From: Flammeovirgaceae bacterium UBA4659
Lineage (GTDB): Bacteria; Bacteroidota; Bacteroidia; Cytophagales; Cyclobacteriaceae
Length of the DNA: 7,048 nucleotides
Reading direction: 5' to 3'
Assembly: GCA_002405445.1 (NCBI GenBank)
Contig: DHLV01000183.1
Location: forward strand, 1 to 7,048
The notes beneath the pieces are model-generated. The model saw only the letters and a program-made list of their open reading frames with translations, was not told where the DNA came from and did no database searches. The position numbers were made by a program, and so were the translations under genes. Shown piece by piece: positions 1 to 5,800 of the stretch (the stretch's first letter is position 1; every line of letters starts with the position of its first letter).

Positions 1-6
1 GCAAGT

Positions 7-603
7 TCATTCAGAGCACACGGCAAGCGCCAACGCCTTGGAACTCCAGATGCGGTGCGTTACATCAAAGCACCCGGTAGCAGAAGCAATTGAATGATCA
101 ACCAAAAACAACCCAGTCAACTTAAACACGACAAACTCTTTGATGGAAACAAACTTGAATGCCTCGGTAAAAACTTTTGGGTTATGTTGTCGCCACCACA
201 ACAACTTACACAACGGAGACATCGGGTGCACCGGGGTGCCGGTTTCAATCGTCAGTTGCAGGGCATGTTCGTGCAATGAGTGCGCTTGCTGTGTGCTTCG
301 GGTGTCTGCCCACGTCAGCAGCGGTGTCATTGGGTTACCCAACGTATCAACAGCCATCAAGCTATGCATGGCTGCGCTAAAAACCAAACCTTCCAACGAT
401 AACTCCGGCAGCGAGGTATTTGTAGATCGTATCAAATCCGCTACGGCATCAAAAATCTGCAATGGGTTTTGCTCAGCTTCGCCTGCACGGCCAAATTGTG
501 TAGGATAAAAACGCTGGTTGCTTACCAATACATTTCCTGCAACATCCACAGCCAGCGCTTTGGCACTGGTGGTTCCAATATCAACGGCAATCAGGTAGCG
601 CAA
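7..603 (-). CDS. FGGY-family carbohydrate kinase, gluconokinase-like, N-terminal part (frame broken at left edge)
   Basis: This is the N-terminal actin-like domain of an FGGY sugar kinase, which transfers phosphate from ATP to a sugar or sugar acid in the cytoplasm. Visible signatures are the phosphate-binding DIGTT (residues 8-12), AMHS (78-81), TWAD (97-100), TGTPVHPMSPL (121-131), SIKE (153-156) and SIASATG (171-177). From memory, this pattern is closest to Bacillus-type GntK gluconokinase, so gluconate is the likeliest substrate; xylulose or another sugar cannot be excluded. The start is TTG at 603-601, because an in-frame TAA lies four codons upstream and no other start codon intervenes. 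The family is about 500 residues long, but this frame ends at a TGA (9-7) after 198 residues. The alignment to relatives is good to about residue 194 and then breaks. The gene is therefore frameshifted, truncated, or carries a sequence error. It is divergent from the S41 peptidase gene. Confidence 0.85.
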   Translation of the reverse strand: MRYLIAVDIGTTSAKALAVDVAGNVLVSNQRFYPTQFGRAGEAEQNPLQIFDAVADLIRSTNTSLPELSLEGLVFSAAMHSLMAVDTLGNPMTPLLTWADTRSTQQAHSLHEHALQLTIETGTPVHPMSPLCKLLWWRQHNPKVFTEAFKFVSIKEFVVFKLTGLFLVDHSIASATGCFDVTHRIWSSKALALAVCSE

Positions 604-624
604 CTGCGTTACAGTTTAGGTGAC

Positions 625-655
625 CAAATTAACGACATCCTTGAAGTATTCTCAA
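625..655 (-). promoter_or_regulatory. Candidate Bacteroidota-type promoter for the FGGY kinase
   Basis: Read leftward, TTG (655-653) is followed after 20 bases by TTAATTTG (632-625), a 7 of 8 match to the Bacteroidota -7 element TAnnTTTG. The spacing lies within the 17-23 bases reported for this promoter class. Transcription would start near 618, giving a short leader of about 15 bases before the TTG start at 603. This is a pattern match only. Confidence 0.35.
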
Positions 656-688
656 CCATCGGCCAATCTTTTTCGTAATTTGCAGGCA

Positions 689-2341
689 ATGAAGATCAGG
701 AAGAGATATTGGATATTATTGATGGCAGCGGGATTAACGATTTTCGCTTTCACGCCACCTGCTGACCGATATTTCGAAATCGCCAAAAACATGGAGATTT
801 TCGCTTCATTATTCAGGGCAACGAATGATTTGTATGTGGACGAGGTGAGCCCCAACAAATTGATGCATGACGGTATTGACGCGATGCTCAATTCTCTGGA
901 CCCGTACACCAATTACTTTTCAGAGGATCAGGTTGAGGATTTCAGAATCATCAACACGGGTGAGTATGGTGGCATTGGCGCACTCACACGAACATTTAAT
1001 AAGCGTACTGTGATATCAATGGTGTATGAAAATTACCCTGCCTATAAAAACGGTTTGCGCGTTGGCGATGAAGTCATCAGGATCAACGATATTGAACTCG
1101 CGAAACTCACAGTGGAGGAAGCTGGCCAACTCATGAAAGGGCAGGCCAATACCCCGGTGAGACTTACTGTCAGGCGCATTGGCACAGACAACTTGATTGA
1201 CCTTGAGTTCAGACGCGAGAAGATAAAAATCAGCAGTGTACCCTATGCCGGCATGCTGGGTAATGACATTGGTATGATCCGACTCGCAGAGTTCACCACT
1301 GATGCAAGTAAAGAAGTGAAGAGCGCATTGGTGACGCTGAAAGAGAAAGGTGCCAGATACGTGATTTTGGATTTGCGCGGCAACCCGGGCGGACTGCTGA
1401 ACGAGGCAGTGGGTATTTGTAACCTCTTTCTGCCGAAAGGAAAAAAAGTAGTGGACATGAAGGGAAAAATTGAGGAGTTCAACCAAACGTTTGAAACCAA
1501 GCTGGCACCACTTGATCCGGATATACCGGTTGCAGTGCTCATCAGCCGCAGCAGCGCTTCCGCCTCCGAGATTGTTGCCGGCACATTGCAAGATTATGAT
1601 CGCGCGGTAATCATTGGAGAAAAATCATTTGGCAAAGGGTTGGTGCAAGAGTCAAAGCCACTTCCTTACAATGCGATGATCAAGTATACCAAGGCAAAGT
1701 ATTATACAGCTTCTGGCCGATGTATTCAGGTACTCGATTACAGCCACCGAAGGGCCGATGGCAGCGCTGGCCCTGTACCCGATTCACTGAAGAAGGCTTT
1801 CAAAACCAAAAACGGACGCACTGTTTTTGACGGAGGCGGCATTGACCCCGACATTCAGGTAGAAGCGCGCGATGTGGCTTCGATCGCAACTGCATTATTT
1901 GTTAATGGTTTTATTTTTGACTTTGCCTCCCAATATGCCTACCGCCATAAAACGATTACAGAGCCAAAGCTTTTTTCGCTCACCGATGCCGAGTATGCGG
2001 AATTTGTTCACTGGATGAAAGATAAGAGGCTCAATTACGCATCGGAACTTGACACACAACTACAAGAGTTGGAGGAGATGGCAAAAAAAGAAAAGTACCT
2101 GAACGATCTTAAGCCAACCCTCGAAATGCTGCGCCAGCGCGTACGCGACAACAGGAAACAGGATTTGATGCTTTTTAAGGATCAAATCAAGAAGTTACTC
2201 GAAGAAGAAATTGCCGCGCGCTACTACCTGGAGCGCGGCATGGTGGAGGTTGGCTTTAGGTACGATGATGAAATCAAAAAAGCCACCGAGATTTTACAAA
2301 ACACCGCCCTCTACCGGCAAACCCTCGCCATCAAACAATAA
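689..2341 (+). CDS. S41-family C-terminal-processing peptidase (CtpA/Prc-like) with PDZ domain
   Basis: This is a serine protease of the tail-specific/C-terminal-processing type, expected to act in the periplasm on envelope proteins. From the ATG at 689 it has 550 residues. Basic residues and a hydrophobic stretch (about 3-22) form a signal anchor or signal peptide. A PDZ domain follows (about 91-170, beginning at GEYGGIGA). The S41 core contains LDLRGNPGG (228-235 region), the nucleophile Ser291 in SSASASEI, and the general base Lys316 in GEKSFGKGLVQ, exactly 25 residues after the serine as in Prc. The last ~180 residues are charged and largely helical, as is usual in Bacteroidota members. 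An in-frame GTG at 620 would add 23 residues before the signal sequence, so I prefer 689. No clear Shine-Dalgarno sequence is seen, which is normal for this phylum. It is divergent from the kinase and convergent with the M50 gene. Nothing is missing or odd in the catalytic region. Confidence 0.93.
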   Translation: MKIRKRYWILLMAAGLTIFAFTPPADRYFEIAKNMEIFASLFRATNDLYVDEVSPNKLMHDGIDAMLNSLDPYTNYFSEDQVEDFRIINTGEYGGIGALTRTFNKRTVISMVYENYPAYKNGLRVGDEVIRINDIELAKLTVEEAGQLMKGQANTPVRLTVRRIGTDNLIDLEFRREKIKISSVPYAGMLGNDIGMIRLAEFTTDASKEVKSALVTLKEKGARYVILDLRGNPGGLLNEAVGICNLFLPKGKKVVDMKGKIEEFNQTFETKLAPLDPDIPVAVLISRSSASASEIVAGTLQDYDRAVIIGEKSFGKGLVQESKPLPYNAMIKYTKAKYYTASGRCIQVLDYSHRRADGSAGPVPDSLKKAFKTKNGRTVFDGGGIDPDIQVEARDVASIATALFVNGFIFDFASQYAYRHKTITEPKLFSLTDAEYAEFVHWMKDKRLNYASELDTQLQELEEMAKKEKYLNDLKPTLEMLRQRVRDNRKQDLMLFKDQIKKLLEEEIAARYYLERGMVEVGFRYDDEIKKATEILQNTALYRQTLAIKQ

Positions 2342-2379
2342 CAGTACCCTGCAACTGCAACACCATGCAAACTGACCGA

Positions 2380-2399
2380 CATCAATTTGGGTGTTGATG
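2380..2399. terminator. Weak hairpin between convergent genes
   Basis: CATCAA (2380-2385) and TTGATG (2394-2399) form a perfect 6-base-pair stem with an 8-base loop, 39 bases after the S41 stop codon. An alternative pairing is CAACACC (2358-2364) with GGTGTTG (2390-2396). No U-tract follows on either strand, so intrinsic termination is uncertain. Confidence 0.2.
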
Positions 2400-2457
2400 C
2401 AATCCACCGATCCGTTCAATGCCCACCGCAAGGGTAGCACGACAAGCAACGGCAATG

Positions 2458-3624
2458 CTATGGTGCAGCCTTCACCACCTGCACCATATTGATTGGATCA
2501 GGCGTGAAGCACAAAATAAAAATTACCATCGCAACCCAACCCAAAACAAGTCTGCCTGTGTTGAGCGGCTCTTCGATTTCAGCGTGAGGGTGATGAACCC
2601 CCACAAACGTGCCGAGGATAAAAACGAACAACAACCACCCCGTGTAGCCGTGCAATACTGGCATCCAATAAGTTAACCCATACTGCAGCGTAAAGATCGC
2701 CAGTGCGGCCAGCAGCGTTTCGCGTGGGGGCAACCGCAAACCACGCAAGCAGAAGAACAGAAAGCCAACAAAAAACGGGATGTAAAGCAGCAGATCGTTG
2801 GCCGGCAAGTAGGGGTTCACAAAACCGAGGCCTGCATAGAATACAAATGCAATGAAGAAACCGGAAGCAATGATGCGGTGTGTTCTAAAACCCACCAATC
2901 CATACAACACATGACCACCGTCTAGCTGGCCTATGGGCAACAGATTCAGGCATGTAAAAACCAATGAAAGATATCCTGCGAAAAGAAAAGGATAGTGAAT
3001 CAGTTCATGGATGTTCGGCACGCGCGCAGCGTCACCCACAAACCGCTCAAAAAAAAGCAGGATGAGGTTCCGACCGATGGTGACATCCACTACGCCATTG
3101 GGCATCAGGTCGGGTTGATAAACATACTTTGCATATTCCAACCCATACTTTTCATACTCGGGATGAAATTGGAAGATGTATTCCGGTGGGGGTAAATGGG
3201 TGTAACCATACCATAGAAAACCCAACGCCACCACAAAACCGGCCAACGGCCCCGCAATTCCGATATCAAAATTCTCCTTTGTTGAACGCACCGGGCTCTT
3301 CAATCGGATCAATGCCCCCATTGTGCCCAACATAAAACCCGGGGGCAGCGGTATGTAATAGGGCAAGGTTACCCGCACCCGGTAGTAGCGTGCTACAAAA
3401 TAGTGCCCAAACTCATGTGCTGTTAGTATTGCCAAAAAACAAATGGCATAGGGAAAGCCAGAGGCAAAGTCATCCCAGGTATAATGCTGGTTAAACCAGA
3501 CATGTTTTTCAGCAGAGAAAATTGACTTTCCGGCCGTCCATTCTGCCCCCGCCAAGGTAGTGGTCACAAATGTGACAGCAAAAAGCGAAGAGTGGATAAG
3601 CCAGGTTTTTACTTTTGCATTCAT
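2458..3624 (-). CDS. Site-2-protease-like M50 intramembrane zinc metalloprotease
   Basis: This 388-residue polytopic membrane protein belongs to the M50 family, whose members cleave transmembrane segments of substrates such as anti-sigma factors. The zinc-binding HEFGH (His70, Glu71, His74) lies in a hydrophobic helix (about 55-76). GPLAG (125-129) follows, and NLLPIGQLDGGH (227-238) supplies the third ligand, Asp235. Other hydrophobic stretches are near 10-27, 119-141, 182-193, 211-231, 251-270, 276-293, 303-320, 327-344 and 358-374, giving roughly ten membrane segments. No PDZ domain is present, unlike RseP. All catalytic residues are intact, so the enzyme is probably active; the substrate is unknown. 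The ATG (3624-3622) overlaps the TGA of the upstream HAD gene (3623-3621) as ATGA, which points to one transcript and translational coupling. The end is convergent with the S41 peptidase gene, with 116 bases between the stop codons. Confidence 0.92.
   Translation of the reverse strand: MNAKVKTWLIHSSLFAVTFVTTTLAGAEWTAGKSIFSAEKHVWFNQHYTWDDFASGFPYAICFLAILTAHEFGHYFVARYYRVRVTLPYYIPLPPGFMLGTMGALIRLKSPVRSTKENFDIGIAGPLAGFVVALGFLWYGYTHLPPPEYIFQFHPEYEKYGLEYAKYVYQPDLMPNGVVDVTIGRNLILLFFERFVGDAARVPNIHELIHYPFLFAGYLSLVFTCLNLLPIGQLDGGHVLYGLVGFRTHRIIASGFFIAFVFYAGLGFVNPYLPANDLLLYIPFFVGFLFFCLRGLRLPPRETLLAALAIFTLQYGLTYWMPVLHGYTGWLLFVFILGTFVGVHHPHAEIEEPLNTGRLVLGWVAMVIFILCFTPDPINMVQVVKAAP
2459..2488. repeat. 9-bp perfect inverted repeat over the 3' end of the M50 gene
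   Basis: TATGGTGCA (2459-2467) is the exact inverse complement of TGCACCATA (2480-2488), with a 12-base loop. It spans the last codons and stop of the leftward M50 gene (stop at 2460-2458). It would fold in the RNA of either convergent transcript and may act as a 3'-end stabiliser or weak terminator. There is no U-tract beside it. Coding constraint also shapes this stretch, so chance is possible. Confidence 0.35.
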
Positions 3625-4139
3625 CTGAATATCTCAAAGAGTTGATTGGGATGGCAAAGGTGAAAAGCAGTAACACCTAGTTGGCGCGCGGCTGTCACAT
3701 TTGCGAACGTATCGTCAACAAACAATGTTTCACCGGGTAGCAATTGATGCGCCTGGAGCACATACTCAAAAATCGCGTGGAGGGCCAACCAATGAATTTC
3801 ATTGGTATTGCCCAATAAGAATGCACGGTGTGTACCGGTAATTTTTTTGAGAAGCGCGAGTCTCTCACTGGGCAGATCCAGCAGCATTGCATTCCAGGCT
3901 TCATCCAGCTGAGCATCGGGCACATCAGTATTGAGGTGGGTACGCACCTGCCTTCTAAACTCCTCGGTGGTAATCAAACCCTTCTCACAATCGGCAAAGA
4001 ACGCAAGCGTGCCACCCTGATCTTTGATGGTATTTGCTGCAATACCTCCCAAGGCTGCCAGTTTATGGTAGGTGCGATCGGGATCGATGTTGAGCAGCAC
4101 GCCCCCCAAATCTAGAATGATGTTTTTAAATACTGACAA
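3621..4139 (-). CDS. HAD-superfamily hydrolase-like protein, apparently degenerate
   Basis: This is a small HAD-fold protein of the YihX-like type, whose active members are cytoplasmic phosphatases. Starting at TTG (4139-4137) it has 172 residues. Motif I is present as ILDLGGVLLNID (Asp10 as nucleophile; Gly12 replaces the second Asp, as in YihX). The acidic motif IV is present as VDD (141-143). Two expected parts are missing. Motif II, normally Ser or Thr before NTN, is Gly110 in FLLGNTNEIH. The segment carrying the motif III lysine (typically GxRKP) is absent: only 28 residues separate NTN from the DD pair, where relatives I recall have about 50-60. The frame is kept, so this looks like an in-frame deletion before Ala122. 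Phosphatase activity is doubtful. The TTG start is chosen because GGAGG lies 8 bases upstream and a promoter match sits just beyond. The gene is translationally coupled to the downstream M50 gene. Confidence 0.82.
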   Translation of the reverse strand: MSVFKNIILDLGGVLLNIDPDRTYHKLAALGGIAANTIKDQGGTLAFFADCEKGLITTEEFRRQVRTHLNTDVPDAQLDEAWNAMLLDLPSERLALLKKITGTHRAFLLGNTNEIHWLALHAIFEYVLQAHQLLPGETLFVDDTFANVTAARQLGVTAFHLCHPNQLFEIFR

Positions 4140-4147
4140 GCTCACGC

Positions 4148-4152
4148 CCTCC
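4148..4152 (-). promoter_or_regulatory. Shine-Dalgarno-like GGAGG that sets the HAD start
   Basis: GGAGG reads leftward from 4152 to 4148, 8 bases before TTG at 4139. It is only 2 bases before the alternative GTG at 4145-4143, which is too close. Such a clear site is uncommon in this phylum, and it supports the TTG start. Confidence 0.5.
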
Positions 4153-4164
4153 GTTTTGCGGGGG

Positions 4165-4200
4165 CAAAGATAGGCGAAAGTGCACCTCACGGCTCACAAA
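4165..4200 (-). promoter_or_regulatory. Candidate promoter for the HAD-M50 operon
   Basis: Read leftward, TATCTTTG (4172-4165) is a perfect match to the Bacteroidota -7 consensus TAnnTTTG. A TTTG (4200-4197) lies 24 bases upstream, one base beyond the usual spacer range. Transcription would start near 4158-4160, about 20 bases before the TTG start at 4139. An alternative GTG start at 4190 would lie between the two promoter elements, upstream of the transcript start, which argues against it. Confidence 0.5.
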
Positions 4201-4233
4201 TCTTTTAGTGGATAAATTCGTCCAGCGGTGATT

Positions 4234-4261
4234 TTTGGTTCCGTATTTTCCTTTAACTTTA
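4234..4261 (+). promoter_or_regulatory. Candidate promoter for nhaD
   Basis: TTTG (4234-4237) is followed after 16 bases by TAACTTTA (4254-4261), a 7 of 8 match to TAnnTTTG. The spacer is one base shorter than the usual range. Transcription would start near 4267, about 15 bases before the ATG at 4283. It lies back to back with the HAD-M50 promoter in the divergent gap. Pattern match only. Confidence 0.3.
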
Positions 4262-4282
4262 CCAAGCATCTAAACCGTATTT

Positions 4283-5572
4283 ATGGAATCTACCGTTATT
4301 CTGTTATTTGTACTTGGTTACATTGCGATTGCCTTAGAACATCCCATTAAGATCAACAAAACGGCATCGGCTCTGTTGACTGGTGTAGTTTGCTGGACGC
4401 TGCACGCACTCTCCAGCGATGCCGAAGCGGTGAAAACGGAACTGTCTCATCACTTGGCCTCCATCTCTGAAATTCTCTTCTTTTTGTTGGGCGCCATGAC
4501 AATCGTGGAGTTGGTGGATGCCTACCAGGGATTCCGATTGATCACAGATCGAATCAACACCAAAAACCCCAAGATACTGTTGTGGTTGATTTGCTTCGTT
4601 ACCTTCTTTTTATCTTCCATTTTGGATAACCTCACCACCTCTATTGTGATGATTTCGCTCATCCGCAAATTGATACCGAACAAAGAGATGCGTATGTTTT
4701 TTGCCGGCATGATCATCATAGCGGCCAATGCAGGCGGTGCGTGGACGCCCATTGGTGACGTCACCACCACCATGTTGTGGATTGGCGGGCAAATCAGCAC
4801 CATCAATATCATCAAAGTACTATTTGTACCCAGTATTGTATGCCTGGTGGTGCCGCTTTTGTATTTGAGCTTTGCATTGAAGGGAGACTTGGGCGAGCAA
4901 AAAAATACCGCTCACACGCATGCTGACCATGGCAACGAGAAAGTAAAAGGAAGCACTACCATGCTGATTTTGGGAGTGGGGGCCCTGGTCTTTGTTCCGG
5001 TTTTTAAGACCGTTACACACTTGCCACCGTACATCGGCATGTTGTTGGGCTTGGGCGTATTGTGGGTGGTGTCAGAATTGATTAATCCACATGCAGACGA
5101 GGCAGCACGCAAGCCATACAGCGCTGCCGGTGCACTGTCGCGGATTGACTCCTCCAGCGTGCTTTTCTTTTTGGGTATTCTGCTTGCCGTGGGTGCGTTA
5201 GAATCGATGGAGATACTGCACCATTTTGCTGCTTTTCTGGATAAGGCCATTGGCAATAACAGCATCATCATCACCCTGATAGGGTTGCTTTCTGCCGTTG
5301 TGGACAACGTTCCGCTGGTAGCTGCCAGTATGGGCATGTACAGTTTGGACGTGTACCCACAAGATCACTTGATTTGGGAGTACCTCGCCTATTGTGCAGG
5401 CACAGGCGGTAGCATTTTGATCATTGGCTCTGCTGCAGGCGTAGCAGTTATGGGTATGGAGAAAATCGATTTTATCTGGTACTTGAAAAAGATCAGCTTG
5501 ATTGCCATGCTTGGATACTTTTCTGGAGCCGGTTGCTACCTGCTCATTGAGCATTTGTTGATGGGGTATTAG
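4283..5572 (+). CDS. nhaD: Na+/H+ antiporter, NhaD type
   Basis: This 429-residue inner-membrane protein of the ion transporter superfamily should expel Na+ (or Li+) in exchange for protons, supporting pH and salt tolerance. Family landmarks are GAMTIVELVDAYQGF (70-84), the first discontinuous-helix motif SSILDNLTT (111-119, with Asp115-Asn116), ANAGGAWTPIGD (148-159), and the matching second-half motifs AVVDNVPLVAA (338-348, Asp341-Asn342) and CAGTGGSILIIGSAAG (371-386). The two halves are pseudo-symmetric repeats, each with a DN pair in a membrane hairpin. About 11-12 hydrophobic segments are seen and the length is normal for the family. The central loop (about 201-222) is polar and holds HTHADHG (211-217). 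The ATG at 4283 places the first membrane segment almost at the N terminus, which suits this family. ArsB or citrate transporters share the fold but not these exact motifs. The gene appears monocistronic, with a 228-base gap before the next gene. Confidence 0.93.
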   Translation: MESTVILLFVLGYIAIALEHPIKINKTASALLTGVVCWTLHALSSDAEAVKTELSHHLASISEILFFLLGAMTIVELVDAYQGFRLITDRINTKNPKILLWLICFVTFFLSSILDNLTTSIVMISLIRKLIPNKEMRMFFAGMIIIAANAGGAWTPIGDVTTTMLWIGGQISTINIIKVLFVPSIVCLVVPLLYLSFALKGDLGEQKNTAHTHADHGNEKVKGSTTMLILGVGALVFVPVFKTVTHLPPYIGMLLGLGVLWVVSELINPHADEAARKPYSAAGALSRIDSSSVLFFLGILLAVGALESMEILHHFAAFLDKAIGNNSIIITLIGLLSAVVDNVPLVAASMGMYSLDVYPQDHLIWEYLAYCAGTGGSILIIGSAAGVAVMGMEKIDFIWYLKKISLIAMLGYFSGAGCYLLIEHLLMGY

Positions 5573-5654
5573 CTTGTATTTGTCGCAATTCTGGCAAACT
5601 TACTCGGGTCTGTTATTTTCTTTTAATGATTCGCTTCCATCTGCTCTTTAAAAA

Positions 5655-5675
5655 ATATGAGTGTGGGACTCGTAT
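5655..5675 (-). terminator. Hairpin with T-tract, terminator-like on the minus strand
   Basis: ATATGAGT (5655-5662) pairs with ACTCGTAT (5668-5675) over 8 positions with one G-U pair and a 5-base loop. On the minus strand the stem is followed directly by a run of T (complement of the A-run ending at 5655), the form of an intrinsic terminator. On the plus strand the A-run precedes the stem and the following sequence is GTAAATAAA, so it is a poorer terminator for nhaD. No minus-strand gene is seen here. It may be the 3' boundary of nhaD mRNA or a structure in the receptor's upstream region. Confidence 0.35.
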
Positions 5676-5712
5676 GTAAATAAACAGGTTGGAAGAGCGC
5701 TTACCACCCGCG

Positions 5713-5739
5713 TTGTGAAATAAATCCGTATTAAATCTG
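5713..5739 (+). promoter_or_regulatory. Weak candidate promoter for the TonB-dependent receptor
   Basis: TTG (5713-5715) is followed after 16 bases by TAAATCTG (5732-5739), a 7 of 8 match to TAnnTTTG with a slightly short spacer. The element lies between an imperfect inverted repeat, CTTACC (5700-5705 region) and GGTAAG (5742-5747). The leader would be about 55 bases. In AT-rich intergenic DNA such matches arise easily by chance. Confidence 0.22.
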
Positions 5740-5800
5740 TGGGTAAGTGAAACAATTTGACTGTTTTTACGCTTTAACTACGGATTGTTTTGAAAATACT

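Noticed and set aside
620..688. GTG at 620 as an earlier start for the S41 peptidase, adding 23 residues
   Set aside because: The added residues precede a good signal sequence that begins at ATG 689, and the extension overlaps the likely promoter of the divergent kinase.
1016..1591. Long open frame of 191 codons on the minus strand inside the S41 gene
   Set aside because: It lies wholly opposite a well-conserved gene and shows no recognisable domain; it reflects codon bias of the coding strand.
4140..4190. GTG at 4190 (or 4145) as the HAD start
   Set aside because: 4190 lies upstream of a perfect -7 promoter element at 4172-4165. 4145 is too close to the GGAGG. The TTG at 4139 fits both signals and the usual N terminus of the family.
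5579..5598. Stem TTTGTC/GGCAAA just after the nhaD stop as a terminator
   Set aside because: There are only six pairs including a G-U, and the T-rich stretch lies about 15-25 bases further on, so it is not convincing as an intrinsic terminator.
5657..5683. Mini-ORF (8 codons) in the gap upstream of the receptor
   Set aside because: It is too short, has no ribosome-binding signal and sits inside the hairpin. No conserved leader-peptide feature is visible.
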